64,000 nucleotides of DNA from an uncultured Anaeromassilibacillus sp. (GCA_930987725.1 CAKNKY010000005.1:29188-93187), one strand, 5' to 3'; counted from the stretch's first letter, positions 10,405 to 20,343 are shown. Notes: generated by a model from the sequence alone, not told the origin. Translations and numbers: made by a program.

Positions 10405-11349
10405 TCACCCCAGGAATTCATGTAGAATGGAATCAGGCGGCACCAGAGAAACAGGCAGCGGCGCAAAGCGCTCTGCGGCAACGAAAATCCGCCTGGCTTC
10501 CCCGTAATACGGGCTCTCAGGCGGCACCTCCGAGAGCAGCCGGCACACCTCCGGCCCCAACACACAGCCCTCATAGGCGAGGAAAGTGTTGATGGTGATC
10601 TCCGCGAGCGGGCGGAAAGGTTTGATGTACCGGTATTCGCCGCGCATCACGGAAGGCCACATGGCAAGCGTGCGCTCCGCCGGGCAGGCACGGAAGCGTG
10701 CATCACGCACCAGACGGCGGATGAGGCGCATGTCATTGGGCGAAAGCAACGGGCCGTTCTCTCCATCCACGCCCTGCTTCACGCTCAGATAGGCGTGCAG
10801 CAGTCTGCCGCGCGGCATGCCCTCCGAGAGAACGGGATTCAGCGCATGCAGTCCTTCCATAAGGACAAGCGAGCGGGGCGGAAGCTCCACGTGCAGCTTA
10901 TCCTCGGCAGGGCGATGGCGCTCGAAGTCAAAGATCGGCATCTCACAACGCCGCTTCGTGATGAGGGAGAGCAGGCATTCCCGGATGGCTGCGATGTCCA
11001 GCGCCTCAACCGATTCAAAATCCGGCGTGCCATCCTCCTGGCGCGGCGTCTCGTCTTCGCTTCGGTAAAAATTATCGAGGGAGAAGACGAACGAGGACAT
11101 GCCGAACGTCTCCAAGGCCTTGGAGAGCAGGGAAGCCGTCGTCGTCTTGCCGCTGGCGGAAGGCCCGGCGAGCAGCACCACACGGCAATCCGCCCTGTCG
11201 TGCGCTGCCCTGCGGGCAATGCGCGTGAGCGCACTGCGGTACGCCTGCTCGGATTCCGCGGCAAAGGAGACGGGATCGGAGGCAGCCCTCTCGTTGATCT
11301 CCCACAGGGAATTATGATAGTGGACATACCGTTCCGTTCGATCGCTCAT
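10405..11349 (-). CDS. P-loop nucleoside (uridine-type) kinase
   Basis: A 314-residue kinase of the uridine kinase/phosphoribulokinase superfamily. The Walker A loop is GPSASGKTTTASLL and the family motif FSLDNFYR follows, with LVLMEGLHALNP as the Walker B region. Likely role: phosphorylating a nucleoside with ATP or GTP. The ATG at 11349 follows GGGAG and lies inside the 3' end of hemZ, giving a 38-base same-strand overlap. A later GTG at 11328 is an alternative start. It is last in the recJ-rel-hemZ run. The substrate is inferred from fold only. Confidence 0.85.
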   Translation of the reverse strand: MSDRTERYVHYHNSLWEINERAASDPVSFAAESEQAYRSALTRIARRAAHDRADCRVVLLAGPSASGKTTTASLLSKALETFGMSSFVFSLDNFYRSEDETPRQEDGTPDFESVEALDIAAIRECLLSLITKRRCEMPIFDFERHRPAEDKLHVELPPRSLVLMEGLHALNPVLSEGMPRGRLLHAYLSVKQGVDGENGPLLSPNDMRLIRRLVRDARFRACPAERTLAMWPSVMRGEYRYIKPFRPLAEITINTFLAYEGCVLGPEVCRLLSEVPPESPYYGEARRIFVAAERFAPLPVSLVPPDSILHEFLG

Positions 11350-12802
11350 AGAACTCCCTCACCCTGTCCTTGCGTTCCAGAACCTCCTGGAAGCGGCTGA
11401 TGTATTCATACGGAAATTTAAAATTGAACACGCGCTCAATATGGTTTTCGCCCGGCCTGCACAGCTTTGTGGCAGCTCCCGCGCCGCAAGCCAGGATCGT
11501 CTGCGATTCATCCATGATGAAGACATTATACGGGCTCTCAAACCCGGGCTTGCACCAGCCCACATTTTCCAGGTTGCCAACCATGCGGCTCTGGCGATAG
11601 AGGTAATAGGGCTGGAACCCGCTCTCCGTAAGGCGGGAAGAGGCGTAGGCGAGCATTTCGGCCGCCGCCTCCCCCTCCGGCTCCCCCACGCCGTCCTGGA
11701 AAATCTGCGCGGACCGCTTGAGCGAGAGCGTGTGCACCGTGACGCTCTCCGGCTGAAGCGCCAGCACGCCGTCTAGCGAGGCGGCAAACCTGGAAACCGT
11801 GTCACCCGGCAGGCCGGCGATGAGATCCATGTTGATATTCCCCATGCCGCAGTCGCGCGCGAGGCGGAAGGCGTCCAGCGTCTGGCGCGTGGTGTGGCGC
11901 CGCCCGATGCGGCGCAGCACGTCGTCCGAGAGCGTCTGCGGGTTGATGCTGATGCGGGTGACGCCGCCCTCCCGCAATACGTCCAGTTTCTCGCGCGTCA
12001 CGGTGTCCGGCCGTCCGGCTTCCACCGTGAATTCCATGCAGTGCGAGAGATCAAAATGCGCGTGCACAGACGCAATCAACGCGGCGAGCTGTTCGGCGGA
12101 GATGGCCGTGGGCGTGCCGCCGCCAAAATAGACGGAGTCCACGCGCAGGCCGCAGTCACGCACAGCCTGGCCTGCCTTTTCAATTTCCCGGCACAAAAGC
12201 TCCACATACTGCGGAATCAGCTTCGCCGTCTTTTCCACAGAGGACGAGACAAACGAGCAATACGCACAGCGTGTGGGACAAAACGGAATGGAAACGTAGA
12301 TGCTGCAGGAATCGGGACGGGACCGGGCCAGCAGCGCCCCCTCGTTCCGCATCGTGACGAGGCTGAGGCGCAGCTTTTCCTCCGAGACAAGATAGTCCTC
12401 GCGGAAAATACGGGCGGCCTCCTGCTCCCCGAAGCGCCCCGTGAGCGAACGAAGCAGCTTCACGGGCCGCACACCGGTGAGAATGCCCCAGCGCGGGCGG
12501 ATGCCGCACGCCTCCGAGAGCTGGCGGAACAGCAGGACGCCAAGGCGGCGCTCCGCTTCCTGCAGCGGAGCGTCCGCCGTCGTGTGATCCCTTCCTTCAC
12601 CGCGGTAAGCGCCCACGCGCGTGCGCACGAGCAGGTCAAGGCCGCCGGCGCCGTCCGGCGCAGCAAGCGTCAGCGCGCCATCTTCCTCCGGCGCCATATC
12701 GCGGCAGTTTTCCAGCACCTCAATCTTCTGACGGTGGAAAAACAGGCGGCAGAGATTTTCCATTTCATAGTGAAACTCGTGGCCGTACAGATACAGCTTC
12801 AA
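11312..12802 (-). CDS. hemZ: HemZ-type radical SAM coproporphyrinogen dehydrogenase-like protein
   Basis: A 496-residue oxygen-independent coproporphyrinogen III oxidase-like radical SAM enzyme. The cluster motif is CPTRCAYC (Cys175, 179, 182), with YFGGGTPTAIS downstream and an N-terminal extension of about 165 residues that sets HemZ apart from HemN. The start is a TTG at 12802 behind GGCGGAG. It lies 15 bases after the MBL hydrolase gene. Heme synthesis is the usual assignment, but no other heme genes are in the window and HemZ/HemW relatives can act in other ways. Confidence 0.9.
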   Translation of the reverse strand: MKLYLYGHEFHYEMENLCRLFFHRQKIEVLENCRDMAPEEDGALTLAAPDGAGGLDLLVRTRVGAYRGEGRDHTTADAPLQEAERRLGVLLFRQLSEACGIRPRWGILTGVRPVKLLRSLTGRFGEQEAARIFREDYLVSEEKLRLSLVTMRNEGALLARSRPDSCSIYVSIPFCPTRCAYCSFVSSSVEKTAKLIPQYVELLCREIEKAGQAVRDCGLRVDSVYFGGGTPTAISAEQLAALIASVHAHFDLSHCMEFTVEAGRPDTVTREKLDVLREGGVTRISINPQTLSDDVLRRIGRRHTTRQTLDAFRLARDCGMGNINMDLIAGLPGDTVSRFAASLDGVLALQPESVTVHTLSLKRSAQIFQDGVGEPEGEAAAEMLAYASSRLTESGFQPYYLYRQSRMVGNLENVGWCKPGFESPYNVFIMDESQTILACGAGAATKLCRPGENHIERVFNFKFPYEYISRFQEVLERKDRVREFYERSNGTVCPLS

Positions 12803-12817
12803 AGCGCTCCGCCTTTC

Positions 12818-13441
12818 TCACTGAAGATAGGGATTGATGAGGCGTTCGCGCTTCATCGTGGTTTCCGGCCCGTGGCCGGGATAGACGCGCCAGTCGCCGG
12901 GCAGGGCGGCAAGGCGGCGCACCGACTGCATAATCATGGCCGTGTTCCCCGTGGGGTGATCCGTGCGGCCGACACTGCCGAAAAAGAGCGTGTCGCCGGA
13001 CAGCATCAGATCCTCGATGAGGTAGCAATGGCTGCCGATGGTGTGGCCGGGCGTGTGCAGCACGCGGAAGGAAAGGCTGCCGATCTGCAGCGGTTTCCCC
13101 TCTGCCACAGGATATTCGGCCTCAAAGGAACGGATGCCGCCCGGAATCATGTAAGCCAGGCTGAGGGCCGGGTCCGTGAGGAACTCTTTTTCCTGCGGCG
13201 GCGCCCACAGCGGCGCGCCCGTGAGCTCCTTGAGCTGCGCCGCGCCGGCAATGTGGTCGACATGGCAGTGCGTGAGCAGAATGCCCTTCACATGTCCCGC
13301 GCCGGCTGCGCGCACTTTTCCCTCCAGCGACGGATCGTACCAGGCGGGATCGACAATCACGAGGTCGCCCGTCTCCGTATCGCGCACAAAATAGCAGTTT
13401 GTCTCGAGTGGGCCGAGCACAAGATGCGTGAGTTCAATCAT
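12818..13441 (-). CDS. MBL-fold metallo-hydrolase (glyoxalase II-like)
   Basis: A 207-residue metallo-beta-lactamase-fold hydrolase. The metal motif HCHVDHIAGA (HxHxDH) is followed by further histidine ligands in TPGHTIGSHCY and an Asp in LSGDTLFFGSVGRTD, then YPGHGPET. This order fits the small glyoxalase II-like YqgX/YcbL group, which hydrolyses thioesters such as lactoylglutathione analogues. It is 21 bases downstream of rel and 15 upstream of hemZ. Substrate unknown. Confidence 0.92.
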   Translation of the reverse strand: MIELTHLVLGPLETNCYFVRDTETGDLVIVDPAWYDPSLEGKVRAAGAGHVKGILLTHCHVDHIAGAAQLKELTGAPLWAPPQEKEFLTDPALSLAYMIPGGIRSFEAEYPVAEGKPLQIGSLSFRVLHTPGHTIGSHCYLIEDLMLSGDTLFFGSVGRTDHPTGNTAMIMQSVRRLAALPGDWRVYPGHGPETTMKRERLINPYLQ

Positions 13442-13462
13442 GAGAATGGCCTCCTTTTCGGG

Positions 13463-15694
13463 TCAGGGGCGGCGCACAGAGAGGATCCCTTCCACGCGGG
13501 AGAGCCTGTCGATGATGCTCTGAAGATGGTCGCGCCCGTTAATGGTGATGGAAAGATTGATGGCGGCATTGCCGTCCTTTGTTTCGCGGGAGTTGAGCGA
13601 GTGGATCGGCACATGCATGTTGAAAATCTGCTGTGTCACGTCGGCCAGCAGGCCGGTGCGATCGGCGGCAATGATCTCGAGGGTGATCTTGAATTCCTCC
13701 TTGACCTCGCCTACCCAGTGCGCCTGAATCCAGCGCTCCGGTTCCGCTGCCTTGGAAAGATCCTTCGGCACGTTCGTACAGCTCCGCTTGTGGATGGACA
13801 CGCCGAAGCCGCGCGTGATGAAGCCAATGATCTCGTCGCCGGGCAGCGGGCTGCAGCAGCGGGAGAATTTGATGAGGCAGTTGTCCATGCCGTCCACCAC
13901 AACGCCGCCCGCCGGAGCCTTGCCTTTGATCTGCTGCGGCACCTGCGGGACCGGCTCATGCTGCGCTGCCTGGCGATGCGCCTTGAGGTAATCCTCCTTC
14001 ACGCGCGGCATGATTTTCCAGAGCTGGATGCCGCCGTATCCGATGGCGGAATAAACATCATCCGCGTTCTGGCAGTTTTGCTTGCGGCCTATCGTTTCGA
14101 GGAAATTCTTCAGTTCCTCGTCCGTAAACTCGATGTTGGCGCGCTTGAGCTCGCGATCCAGCTCGGCTCGGCCCTCCACAATGTTTTCCTCGCGCTTTTC
14201 GCGCTTAAACCACTGGCGGATCTTGCTGCGCGCCTCGCTCGTCTTGGCAATCTTAAGCCAATCCCGGCTCGGCCCCTTCCCTGCCTCCTTCGTGGTGAGG
14301 ATCTCCACGATCTCACCCGTTTTAACCTTGTAATCAAGGGGCACGATGCGCTTGTCCACCTTGGCGCCTACCATGCGGTTGCCCACCGCGCTGTGGATCG
14401 CATAGGCGAAATCGATCACCGTGGAGCCGGAAGGCAGGCTGATCACATCGCCCCGCGGCGTAAACACAAACACTTCCTCCGGCGCGAGATCCGTCTTGAT
14501 GGTGCGGATGAGGTCGGTGGCGTCCTCGCTGTCCTTCTGGTTTTCAAGCATCTGGCGAATCCATGCGAGGCGCTTTTCCAGTGAATCGCCCCCGCCTCCG
14601 CCGGAGATGCCGAGCTTGTATTTCCAGTGCGCGGCGATGCCGTATTCAGCGGTGTGGTGCATTTCCCAGGTGCGGATCTGCACCTCGAAGGGGATACCCT
14701 CCTTGCCGATGACGGTGGTGTGCAGCGACTGGTACATGTTCGGCTTCGGGGTGGAAATATAATCCTTGAAGCGGTTCGGCAGCGGGCGGAACATGTCGTG
14801 CACAATGCCGAGGACGTTGTAACAGTCCTCCACCGTGTCCACAATCACGCGCACTGCGTAAATATCATAAATCTCATCCATACTCTTGCCCTGGACGAAC
14901 ATTTTGCGGTAAATGCTGTTGATGCTCTTGACGCGTCCACTCAGGTAAACGTTTGGGATACTGGGCGCGACGCGCTCCCGGATGCGCTGCATTGTGAGAT
15001 CGATGAACGACTTCCGCTCCTCGCTGCGCAGGGCAAGCGCCTGCTCAATCTCCTCATAGGCAACGGGATCAAGGATGCGCAGGGAGCGGTCCTCCAGCTC
15101 CTCCTTGATGGCCCGGATGCCGAGACGATGCGCGATGGGGGCATACACCTCCATGCTTTCCAAAGCTTTGTCGCGCCGCTTCTGCGGTTTCCAAGAATCG
15201 GCCGTGCGCATGTTGTGCAAGCGATCCGCCAGCTTGATGATGATGACGCGGATGTCTTCGCTCATGGCGATGAGCATCTTGCGGATGTTTTCCGCCTGCT
15301 GCTCCTCCCGCGAGGAATACGGGATGCGGGCCAGCTTTGTGACGCCGTCGATGAGGCCGGCAATCTCCGCGCCGAACAATTTGCGCACCTGATCGAGCGT
15401 GACAGGCGTATCCTCCACCACGTCGTGCAGCAGGCCGGCCGCCACGGATTCCGAATCCATGCCAAGCTCTACGAGGATGCACGCAACGGCCAGCGGATGC
15501 GAAATATACGGCGAACCGGAAAGGCGCATCTGATCCTTGTGCTGCTCCGCCGCCAACTGGTAAGCCCGTTCAATCAGGGGGATATCATATCCGTGTTCGG
15601 AGGTGCGGATCGCCTCCATCAGATCGTCAAATGTCTTCAACGCCTCCTTCGCAGGACGCGGATCGAATAACTCCTTGACATGCGTGCTGTTCAT
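13463..15694 (-). CDS. rel: Bifunctional (p)ppGpp synthetase/hydrolase, RelA/SpoT family
   Basis: The stringent-response enzyme that makes and destroys (p)ppGpp. It has 743 residues: an HD hydrolase domain with an intact LLHDVVEDT motif (H90, D91), a synthetase domain including EVQIRTWEMHHTAEYGIAAH, a TGS domain (VFVFTPRGDVISLPSG), a zinc-finger/helical region with the CC pair of KFSRCCSPLPGD, and a C-terminal ACT domain. The intact HD motif suggests both activities. The ATG at 15694 follows GAGGGGG, 13 bases after the recJ stop; the longer frame to 15721 is not used. Ribosome-associated in the family. Confidence 0.97.
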   Translation of the reverse strand: MNSTHVKELFDPRPAKEALKTFDDLMEAIRTSEHGYDIPLIERAYQLAAEQHKDQMRLSGSPYISHPLAVACILVELGMDSESVAAGLLHDVVEDTPVTLDQVRKLFGAEIAGLIDGVTKLARIPYSSREEQQAENIRKMLIAMSEDIRVIIIKLADRLHNMRTADSWKPQKRRDKALESMEVYAPIAHRLGIRAIKEELEDRSLRILDPVAYEEIEQALALRSEERKSFIDLTMQRIRERVAPSIPNVYLSGRVKSINSIYRKMFVQGKSMDEIYDIYAVRVIVDTVEDCYNVLGIVHDMFRPLPNRFKDYISTPKPNMYQSLHTTVIGKEGIPFEVQIRTWEMHHTAEYGIAAHWKYKLGISGGGGGDSLEKRLAWIRQMLENQKDSEDATDLIRTIKTDLAPEEVFVFTPRGDVISLPSGSTVIDFAYAIHSAVGNRMVGAKVDKRIVPLDYKVKTGEIVEILTTKEAGKGPSRDWLKIAKTSEARSKIRQWFKREKREENIVEGRAELDRELKRANIEFTDEELKNFLETIGRKQNCQNADDVYSAIGYGGIQLWKIMPRVKEDYLKAHRQAAQHEPVPQVPQQIKGKAPAGGVVVDGMDNCLIKFSRCCSPLPGDEIIGFITRGFGVSIHKRSCTNVPKDLSKAAEPERWIQAHWVGEVKEEFKITLEIIAADRTGLLADVTQQIFNMHVPIHSLNSRETKDGNAAINLSITINGRDHLQSIIDRLSRVEGILSVRRP

Positions 15695-15707
15695 CGTATC
15701 ATCCCCC

Positions 15708-17744
15708 TCACACAGTCCCATTCAGCCCGCCGAGCAGCGGGGAGGAAAAGAGATCCGCCTTCCCCTCTGCCGGCAGCAGCCGAACCCGCAAAAAATCTCC
15801 CTCAAGCAGGCGCTCCGCAAGGCCGCGCTCCGCCAGCACATCCACGCAGAGCAGCAGCCGGCCAAGCGGAAGGGCGCTGCCCATCCGCAGCCACAGGACG
15901 GCCGGATCGCCGGAATAGCCCCCCTGCGCGCGCAGCAGGCGATAAAGGGCCGCAAAATCCTCCCGCGTGGGGGAGAGCTCCTTTTTCGCCCGCCCGGAAA
16001 GCGGCTGGCCGCGGCGCAGCGTTTCATAATCCTCGCGGCTCTGTATCAGCGCCGCCGGATGTGCGCCCGCCGGGCGAAGTTCCCGCGCCTGCACGGAAAG
16101 GGAAGCATTCCCCAGGTAGCTCCGCTCCTCAAGCGAAACGGCCAGATCCAGCCGATCGCCCGGCCGGTAAGGGAATTCCTCCGGCGTGACACCAAACCGC
16201 ATACAGGTGGCGGTGCAGCCGTTTTTCGAAACGGTGAGCCGCAGGTGCTTTCCGCCGCCCACCGGCGTGATATCCTCAAGCGCAACGCCGGTCACACCGT
16301 AGAGCGGCGGCGGGTTCCCCGTGCCGAATGGTTCGAAGAAAGCCGCCGCACGCGGCAGATCCAGCGTGAGCTCGGAAAGCTCCGCCACACAGTCCAGGAG
16401 AATTGTGGGCACAGCCTTTGGCTGCGCCGCGGCAAATGCGTTGATCCGGCTGCGGAACGTCTCAAGCTGATCAACCGGCAGCGTGAGCCCCGCCGCCATG
16501 GGATGGCCGCCGTATTTCAGCAAAAGTTCGGAACAGGCGGACACGGCCTGGAATAGATCAAAGCCTTCCACACTGCGGCCGGAGGCCTTCGCCGTCTCAC
16601 CGTCCTGTGAAAAGACAAAACACGGCTTGCCGAAGCGCTCCGTCAGCCGCGAGGCAACGATGCCGATCACGCCCTCGTGCCAATGCGCGCCGGACACGAT
16701 GAGGACACGGTCAAACAAACGATCCGGCTCCCGGCGCAGCTGCTCCAGCGCTGAAGTGAGAATCTCGTCCTCGATGGCGCGGCGGCGATCGTTGTCGGCG
16801 CAAATTTCGGCCGCCAGGGACCTCGCTTCCTCCTCATCCTCGGAAAGGAGCAGGCGCACGGCGCGATCCGGCGCGCCCATGCGGCCCGTCGCGTTGATAC
16901 GCGGCACAATTGTGAACGCCACGTTTGTGGCCGTGAACGAGCGATCCGCCATACCTGCCAGGCTGATCAGCTCACGCAGGCCGAGGCGATCCGTCCGGGA
17001 AAGCTGCCGCAGTCCGGCGCGGACAAAGGCCCTGTTCTCCCCCGTGAGAGGCACGACGTCCCCGATGGTGCCGATGCTGAGCAGATCCGCATAATTGTCA
17101 AGCAGCCCCTGCACGTCGCAGTCCTCCCCTTCGAGGGCCAGGATCAGTTCAAAGGCAACGCCGACGCCGGCCAGATCCTTATACAGGCTACCGCAGCCGG
17201 GGCGGTGCGGGTCCACAACGGCACAGGCAGCCGGCAGCTCAGGCCGCGGGCGGTGATGGTCGGTCACGACAACATCCATCTGCAGGGAGGCCGCATAGGC
17301 AACCTCATCAAGGGAGGCGATGCCGTTGTCCACCGTAACAAGGAGCGACACGCCGCGCTCATGCAGGCGATCAATGGCCGAGCGGTTCATGCCGTAGCCC
17401 TCCGCCTCGCGATCCGGGATATAATAGCTTACATTTGCCCCGCATGACTCAAGATAGGAATACAGCATGGCCGTCGCGGTCACTCCGTCGGCGTCATAGT
17501 CTCCATACACGGCGATGGACTCGAAGTCATCCAGCGCACGGTGAATGCGTTCCACTGCCTCCTGCATACCGGCAAAGCGGAGCGGGGCAAATTCCGTCTC
17601 CTCAGAGAGGAACGACTGCGCCGCCGCGGCGCTGTCAAACCCCCTGGCCGCGAGCAGACAGGCGAACGCCGGGGCGATCTCCATTTCCTGCTGCAACCGG
17701 CGCGCGGCCGCTTCATGAGCGGCGCGAACTCTCCACTGTTTCAT
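15708..17744 (-). CDS. recJ: Single-stranded-DNA-specific exonuclease RecJ
   Basis: 5'-3' single-strand exonuclease of recombination and mismatch/base-excision repair. It has 678 residues. The DHH domain carries GDYDADGVTA (82-91) and TDHH (161-164) as metal ligands, and the DHHA1 motif GGHPMAAGL is present, followed by an OB-like C-terminal region. The start is the ATG at 17744 (MKQWRVRAAH), 12 bases after GGAGG, a rather long spacing. The upstream frame to 17882 crosses the promoter and is rejected. First gene of the recJ-rel-MBL-hemZ-kinase unit. Confidence 0.96.
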   Translation of the reverse strand: MKQWRVRAAHEAAARRLQQEMEIAPAFACLLAARGFDSAAAAQSFLSEETEFAPLRFAGMQEAVERIHRALDDFESIAVYGDYDADGVTATAMLYSYLESCGANVSYYIPDREAEGYGMNRSAIDRLHERGVSLLVTVDNGIASLDEVAYAASLQMDVVVTDHHRPRPELPAACAVVDPHRPGCGSLYKDLAGVGVAFELILALEGEDCDVQGLLDNYADLLSIGTIGDVVPLTGENRAFVRAGLRQLSRTDRLGLRELISLAGMADRSFTATNVAFTIVPRINATGRMGAPDRAVRLLLSEDEEEARSLAAEICADNDRRRAIEDEILTSALEQLRREPDRLFDRVLIVSGAHWHEGVIGIVASRLTERFGKPCFVFSQDGETAKASGRSVEGFDLFQAVSACSELLLKYGGHPMAAGLTLPVDQLETFRSRINAFAAAQPKAVPTILLDCVAELSELTLDLPRAAAFFEPFGTGNPPPLYGVTGVALEDITPVGGGKHLRLTVSKNGCTATCMRFGVTPEEFPYRPGDRLDLAVSLEERSYLGNASLSVQARELRPAGAHPAALIQSREDYETLRRGQPLSGRAKKELSPTREDFAALYRLLRAQGGYSGDPAVLWLRMGSALPLGRLLLCVDVLAERGLAERLLEGDFLRVRLLPAEGKADLFSSPLLGGLNGTV

Positions 17745-17835
17745 CTGAACACTCTTCCTCCCCACCGTGCCCGGCCTGCCCAATTTTGACGAAGAAGGGC
17801 GGCGGCACGCGCGTTTTGCATATGTATAATGATTT

Positions 17836-17864
17836 ATTGTACCATTCCGGTCATGGTTATTCAA
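17836..17864 (-). promoter_or_regulatory. Sigma-A promoter of the recJ-rel unit
   Basis: Minus-strand TTGAAT (17859-17864), 17-base spacer, TACAAT (17836-17841). Confidence 0.8.
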
Positions 17865-17881
17865 GATTTTTTTATACCGCA

Positions 17882-17917
17882 CAAAAAGGCCGCCGGTCCC
17901 ATGGGACCGGCGGCCTT
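17882..17917 (-). terminator. Rho-independent terminator after ybbR
   Basis: A near-perfect 32-base palindrome (17886-17917), very GC-rich, followed on the minus strand by TTTTTGTG. It ends the cdaA-ybbR transcript just before the recJ promoter. Confidence 0.9.
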
Positions 17918-17984
17918 GGCCTGCCGAACAATAGACAAAATCACAAAGCGTTGGGAACGAAAACCTGCCGAAAGGACAATAAAA

Positions 17985-19319
17985 TCAGGACGTGCGTTCC
18001 GTGACGGAAAGGTTCACCTTGTAGCTGCCGTAGGCCCAGCAGCGGGAGCTGCCTGAAATGCTGATGGTGGCAGGCATCTCGGTGTGCCCGGTGAAGCCCT
18101 GGCTCTGCGACATGTCGACCTGCACCACGAGGTTGTTCTCCGTGAGGTTCGAGAGTTCCTCCTCCGGCCCAACCACGACGACGTCAAGCGAACTTGTCGT
18201 GACCTCCGCCCCATACGAATGGCTGAGATTGTTTATCTTGAAATTGCTGGCCGTGATGGTCTTTGTGGTGTAGCCCGCCAGATTCAGGCTGACCGTGACT
18301 TCATCGATCTCCTGAAGATTCCGGAAGAAAGCCGGCAGCGTAACCGGGATATCAAACACGGATGTATCCGGGCTGATCTGTGAAAAATCAATGGGGTTGA
18401 GCTGAATGCTCCGATAGGAAGCGAAGTCCTCCTCGGTACCGGCCAATTCCACGGTGCTGGGCGACAGCGTAACAAAGGAAGAATCGAGGTCGATGCCGGA
18501 CGGCGCATTCGTGAAATTCGCCGTGAACGGCACTGTTTTGCGCACATAAACCGGCACGGTGATCTCGGCCGTTTCCGTACTGAGGGAAAGCTGATCGTAT
18601 TTGTCGCGGCTGATGGTGTTGCCGTTGGCATCGAGCAGAATGAGATCCGACGTCTGGCGCGCCGTTTCGCTGAGCTCGCCGAGTTCCTTATCCCCCACCG
18701 TCACAGCGGAGATGCTGTCCACCACGGATTTCGGGCCGGAGACGGTGATTGTCTCTGGGGCGGCGGCCACGCTGCCCACAAAATAGCCGTCCGCCGCAGA
18801 GCTGTTCACGCCGGAGGTATCGATGGTGAACGTTTTTTCCTCTGAATAATCGAGCGTAAGCTGCACAATAGAGGGTTCTATGCGATCGATTTCATAATCA
18901 GTTACATAGCCCTTTTTGGAAGAAGAAATGGTGGCAAGATACGTCTTGGCGCCGGAAATGGTTTCCGTAATCTGTGTTTCCAGGCCGATATTATCCGCGG
19001 TGACATTGCGCACGGAGAGGCTGTTTCCCTTGATATAGACCGTGACGCTGAGCGTCTGCGGGCTGAAGCAGCGGAGCCCCTCCGCCTGCGCCGCCTCCGG
19101 GATCTTGATCGTCACAGGAACATTGCGGATCGGAACAGGGAATTCCTCCGTGTTCGTAAACGCCATGGAAAACCAGATGGCAAGCGCACACAGAACAGAA
19201 AAAACTGCCACAAACTTGTTGTTGTAAAACAGCTTGCCGAAGGAAAAGGACTTCTTTTCCTCCTGGCCCGCCTTCTTCCCGTCTTTGGCGCGGCTGTCTT
19301 CCTTCTTTTCAGTCTTCAT
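17985..19319 (-). CDS. cdaR: YbbR-like (CdaR) regulator of diadenylate cyclase
   Basis: A 444-residue membrane-anchored protein that in the family binds and modulates CdaA. A short charged cytoplasmic head is followed by one transmembrane segment (FVAVFSVLCALAIWFSMAF, about residues 33-51), then repeated beta-rich YbbR domains outside the membrane (several TVSGPKSVVDSI-like strands). The ATG at 19319 overlaps the end of cdaA by 11 bases and follows AGGGGGAAG; the longer frame to 19490 is rejected. Weak overall sequence conservation is normal for this family. Confidence 0.93.
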   Translation of the reverse strand: MKTEKKEDSRAKDGKKAGQEEKKSFSFGKLFYNNKFVAVFSVLCALAIWFSMAFTNTEEFPVPIRNVPVTIKIPEAAQAEGLRCFSPQTLSVTVYIKGNSLSVRNVTADNIGLETQITETISGAKTYLATISSSKKGYVTDYEIDRIEPSIVQLTLDYSEEKTFTIDTSGVNSSAADGYFVGSVAAAPETITVSGPKSVVDSISAVTVGDKELGELSETARQTSDLILLDANGNTISRDKYDQLSLSTETAEITVPVYVRKTVPFTANFTNAPSGIDLDSSFVTLSPSTVELAGTEEDFASYRSIQLNPIDFSQISPDTSVFDIPVTLPAFFRNLQEIDEVTVSLNLAGYTTKTITASNFKINNLSHSYGAEVTTSSLDVVVVGPEEELSNLTENNLVVQVDMSQSQGFTGHTEMPATISISGSSRCWAYGSYKVNLSVTERTS

Positions 19320-20217
19320 GCTTCTTCCCCCTTCTAATCGAGGGGATGCGGCGCTGCGGGCGCTCCGCTTCCTCTTCGAGGAGGAAGCCGTCGAGAGCTG
19401 TTTCCAGCGTGTCCCTCGTGTAATTTCGGGTGAGCACACCGTTGCAGGCGATGGAAATCTGGCCCGTTTCCTCGGAAACCACCACGACAACGGCGTCCGA
19501 GTTTTCGCTCATGCCGATCGCCGCGCGGTGGCGCGTGCCGAGGTCGATGCTCACATTATCGCTCTTCGTCAGCGGGAGAATGCAGCCCGCCGCGTACACC
19601 ATGCCGTCCCGGATCACCATGGCGCCGTCATGCAGAGGCGCTTTGTTGAAAAAGATATTTCCAATGATAGGCGGGGACGGGATGGCATTCACCACGGTAC
19701 CCGTATCGATGATGTCTCCCAGCTTTGTCTGCCGCTCAAACACCATGAGCGCGCCCGTTTTTGATTTCTGCAGACTGGCGGCAGCATCGCACACCGCCTC
19801 AATGCACCGCTTCTTCTGCGCTTCCAGCGTTTCCTCTTCCTTCGAGGCGAGCAAGCCCAGATTTTTGCCCAGATTGTTCCGGCCCAACTGCTCGAGAGCA
19901 CGGCGCACTTCGGGCTGGAAAACGATGAGCAGGGCAATGACGCTGAAATTGAAGAAATAGTTGAGAATATTGAGCATCATGCGGAGCTGAAACACATTTG
20001 CGGCCAGCCAAACACCCAGCAGCAGCAAAATGCCCTTGACAAGCTGTTCGGCACGCGTTTCGCGCACCAGCTTAATAAAGCCGAAGATAATGAGAGAAAT
20101 CAAAAGGACGTCCAGCAGGGATGAAATTGAAAACGAGGAAACAAGGCTGACAAACTGGCTCCACAGGCTGGAAAGGAACCCTGCGCACTGAGAACAGAAT
20201 TCGCCGAACCATTCCAT
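19309..20217 (-). CDS. cdaA: Diadenylate cyclase CdaA
   Basis: Makes cyclic di-AMP from two ATP at the membrane, controlling potassium and osmotic balance and cell-wall homeostasis. It has 302 residues: three N-terminal membrane helices (about 35-100), then the DAC domain with DGAMVI (197-202) and GTRHRAAIG (227-235), the two catalytic/ATP motifs. The start at 20217 follows GGAAGG. It overlaps ybbR, the usual cdaA-cdaR pair. The glmM gene often found next to these is not in this window. Confidence 0.97.
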   Translation of the reverse strand: MEWFGEFCSQCAGFLSSLWSQFVSLVSSFSISSLLDVLLISLIIFGFIKLVRETRAEQLVKGILLLLGVWLAANVFQLRMMLNILNYFFNFSVIALLIVFQPEVRRALEQLGRNNLGKNLGLLASKEEETLEAQKKRCIEAVCDAAASLQKSKTGALMVFERQTKLGDIIDTGTVVNAIPSPPIIGNIFFNKAPLHDGAMVIRDGMVYAAGCILPLTKSDNVSIDLGTRHRAAIGMSENSDAVVVVVSEETGQISIACNGVLTRNYTRDTLETALDGFLLEEEAERPQRRIPSIRRGKKHED

Positions 20218-20343
20218 GTGTACTCATCCTTCCTGTATGTTTCAGCGCACCTGATGCAGGCCTGCCGAGGCGACGCTCCCTTTTCCGCCGGAAGAACGCA
20301 CGGTCCGGGTGCGGAAACAGGCGCACTGTTTTTTCCTGCGCTT

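Noticed and set aside
11894..14584. Open frame of 896 codons on the plus strand
   Set aside because: It spans the antisense of hemZ, the MBL hydrolase and rel, has no ribosome site and no recognisable domain.
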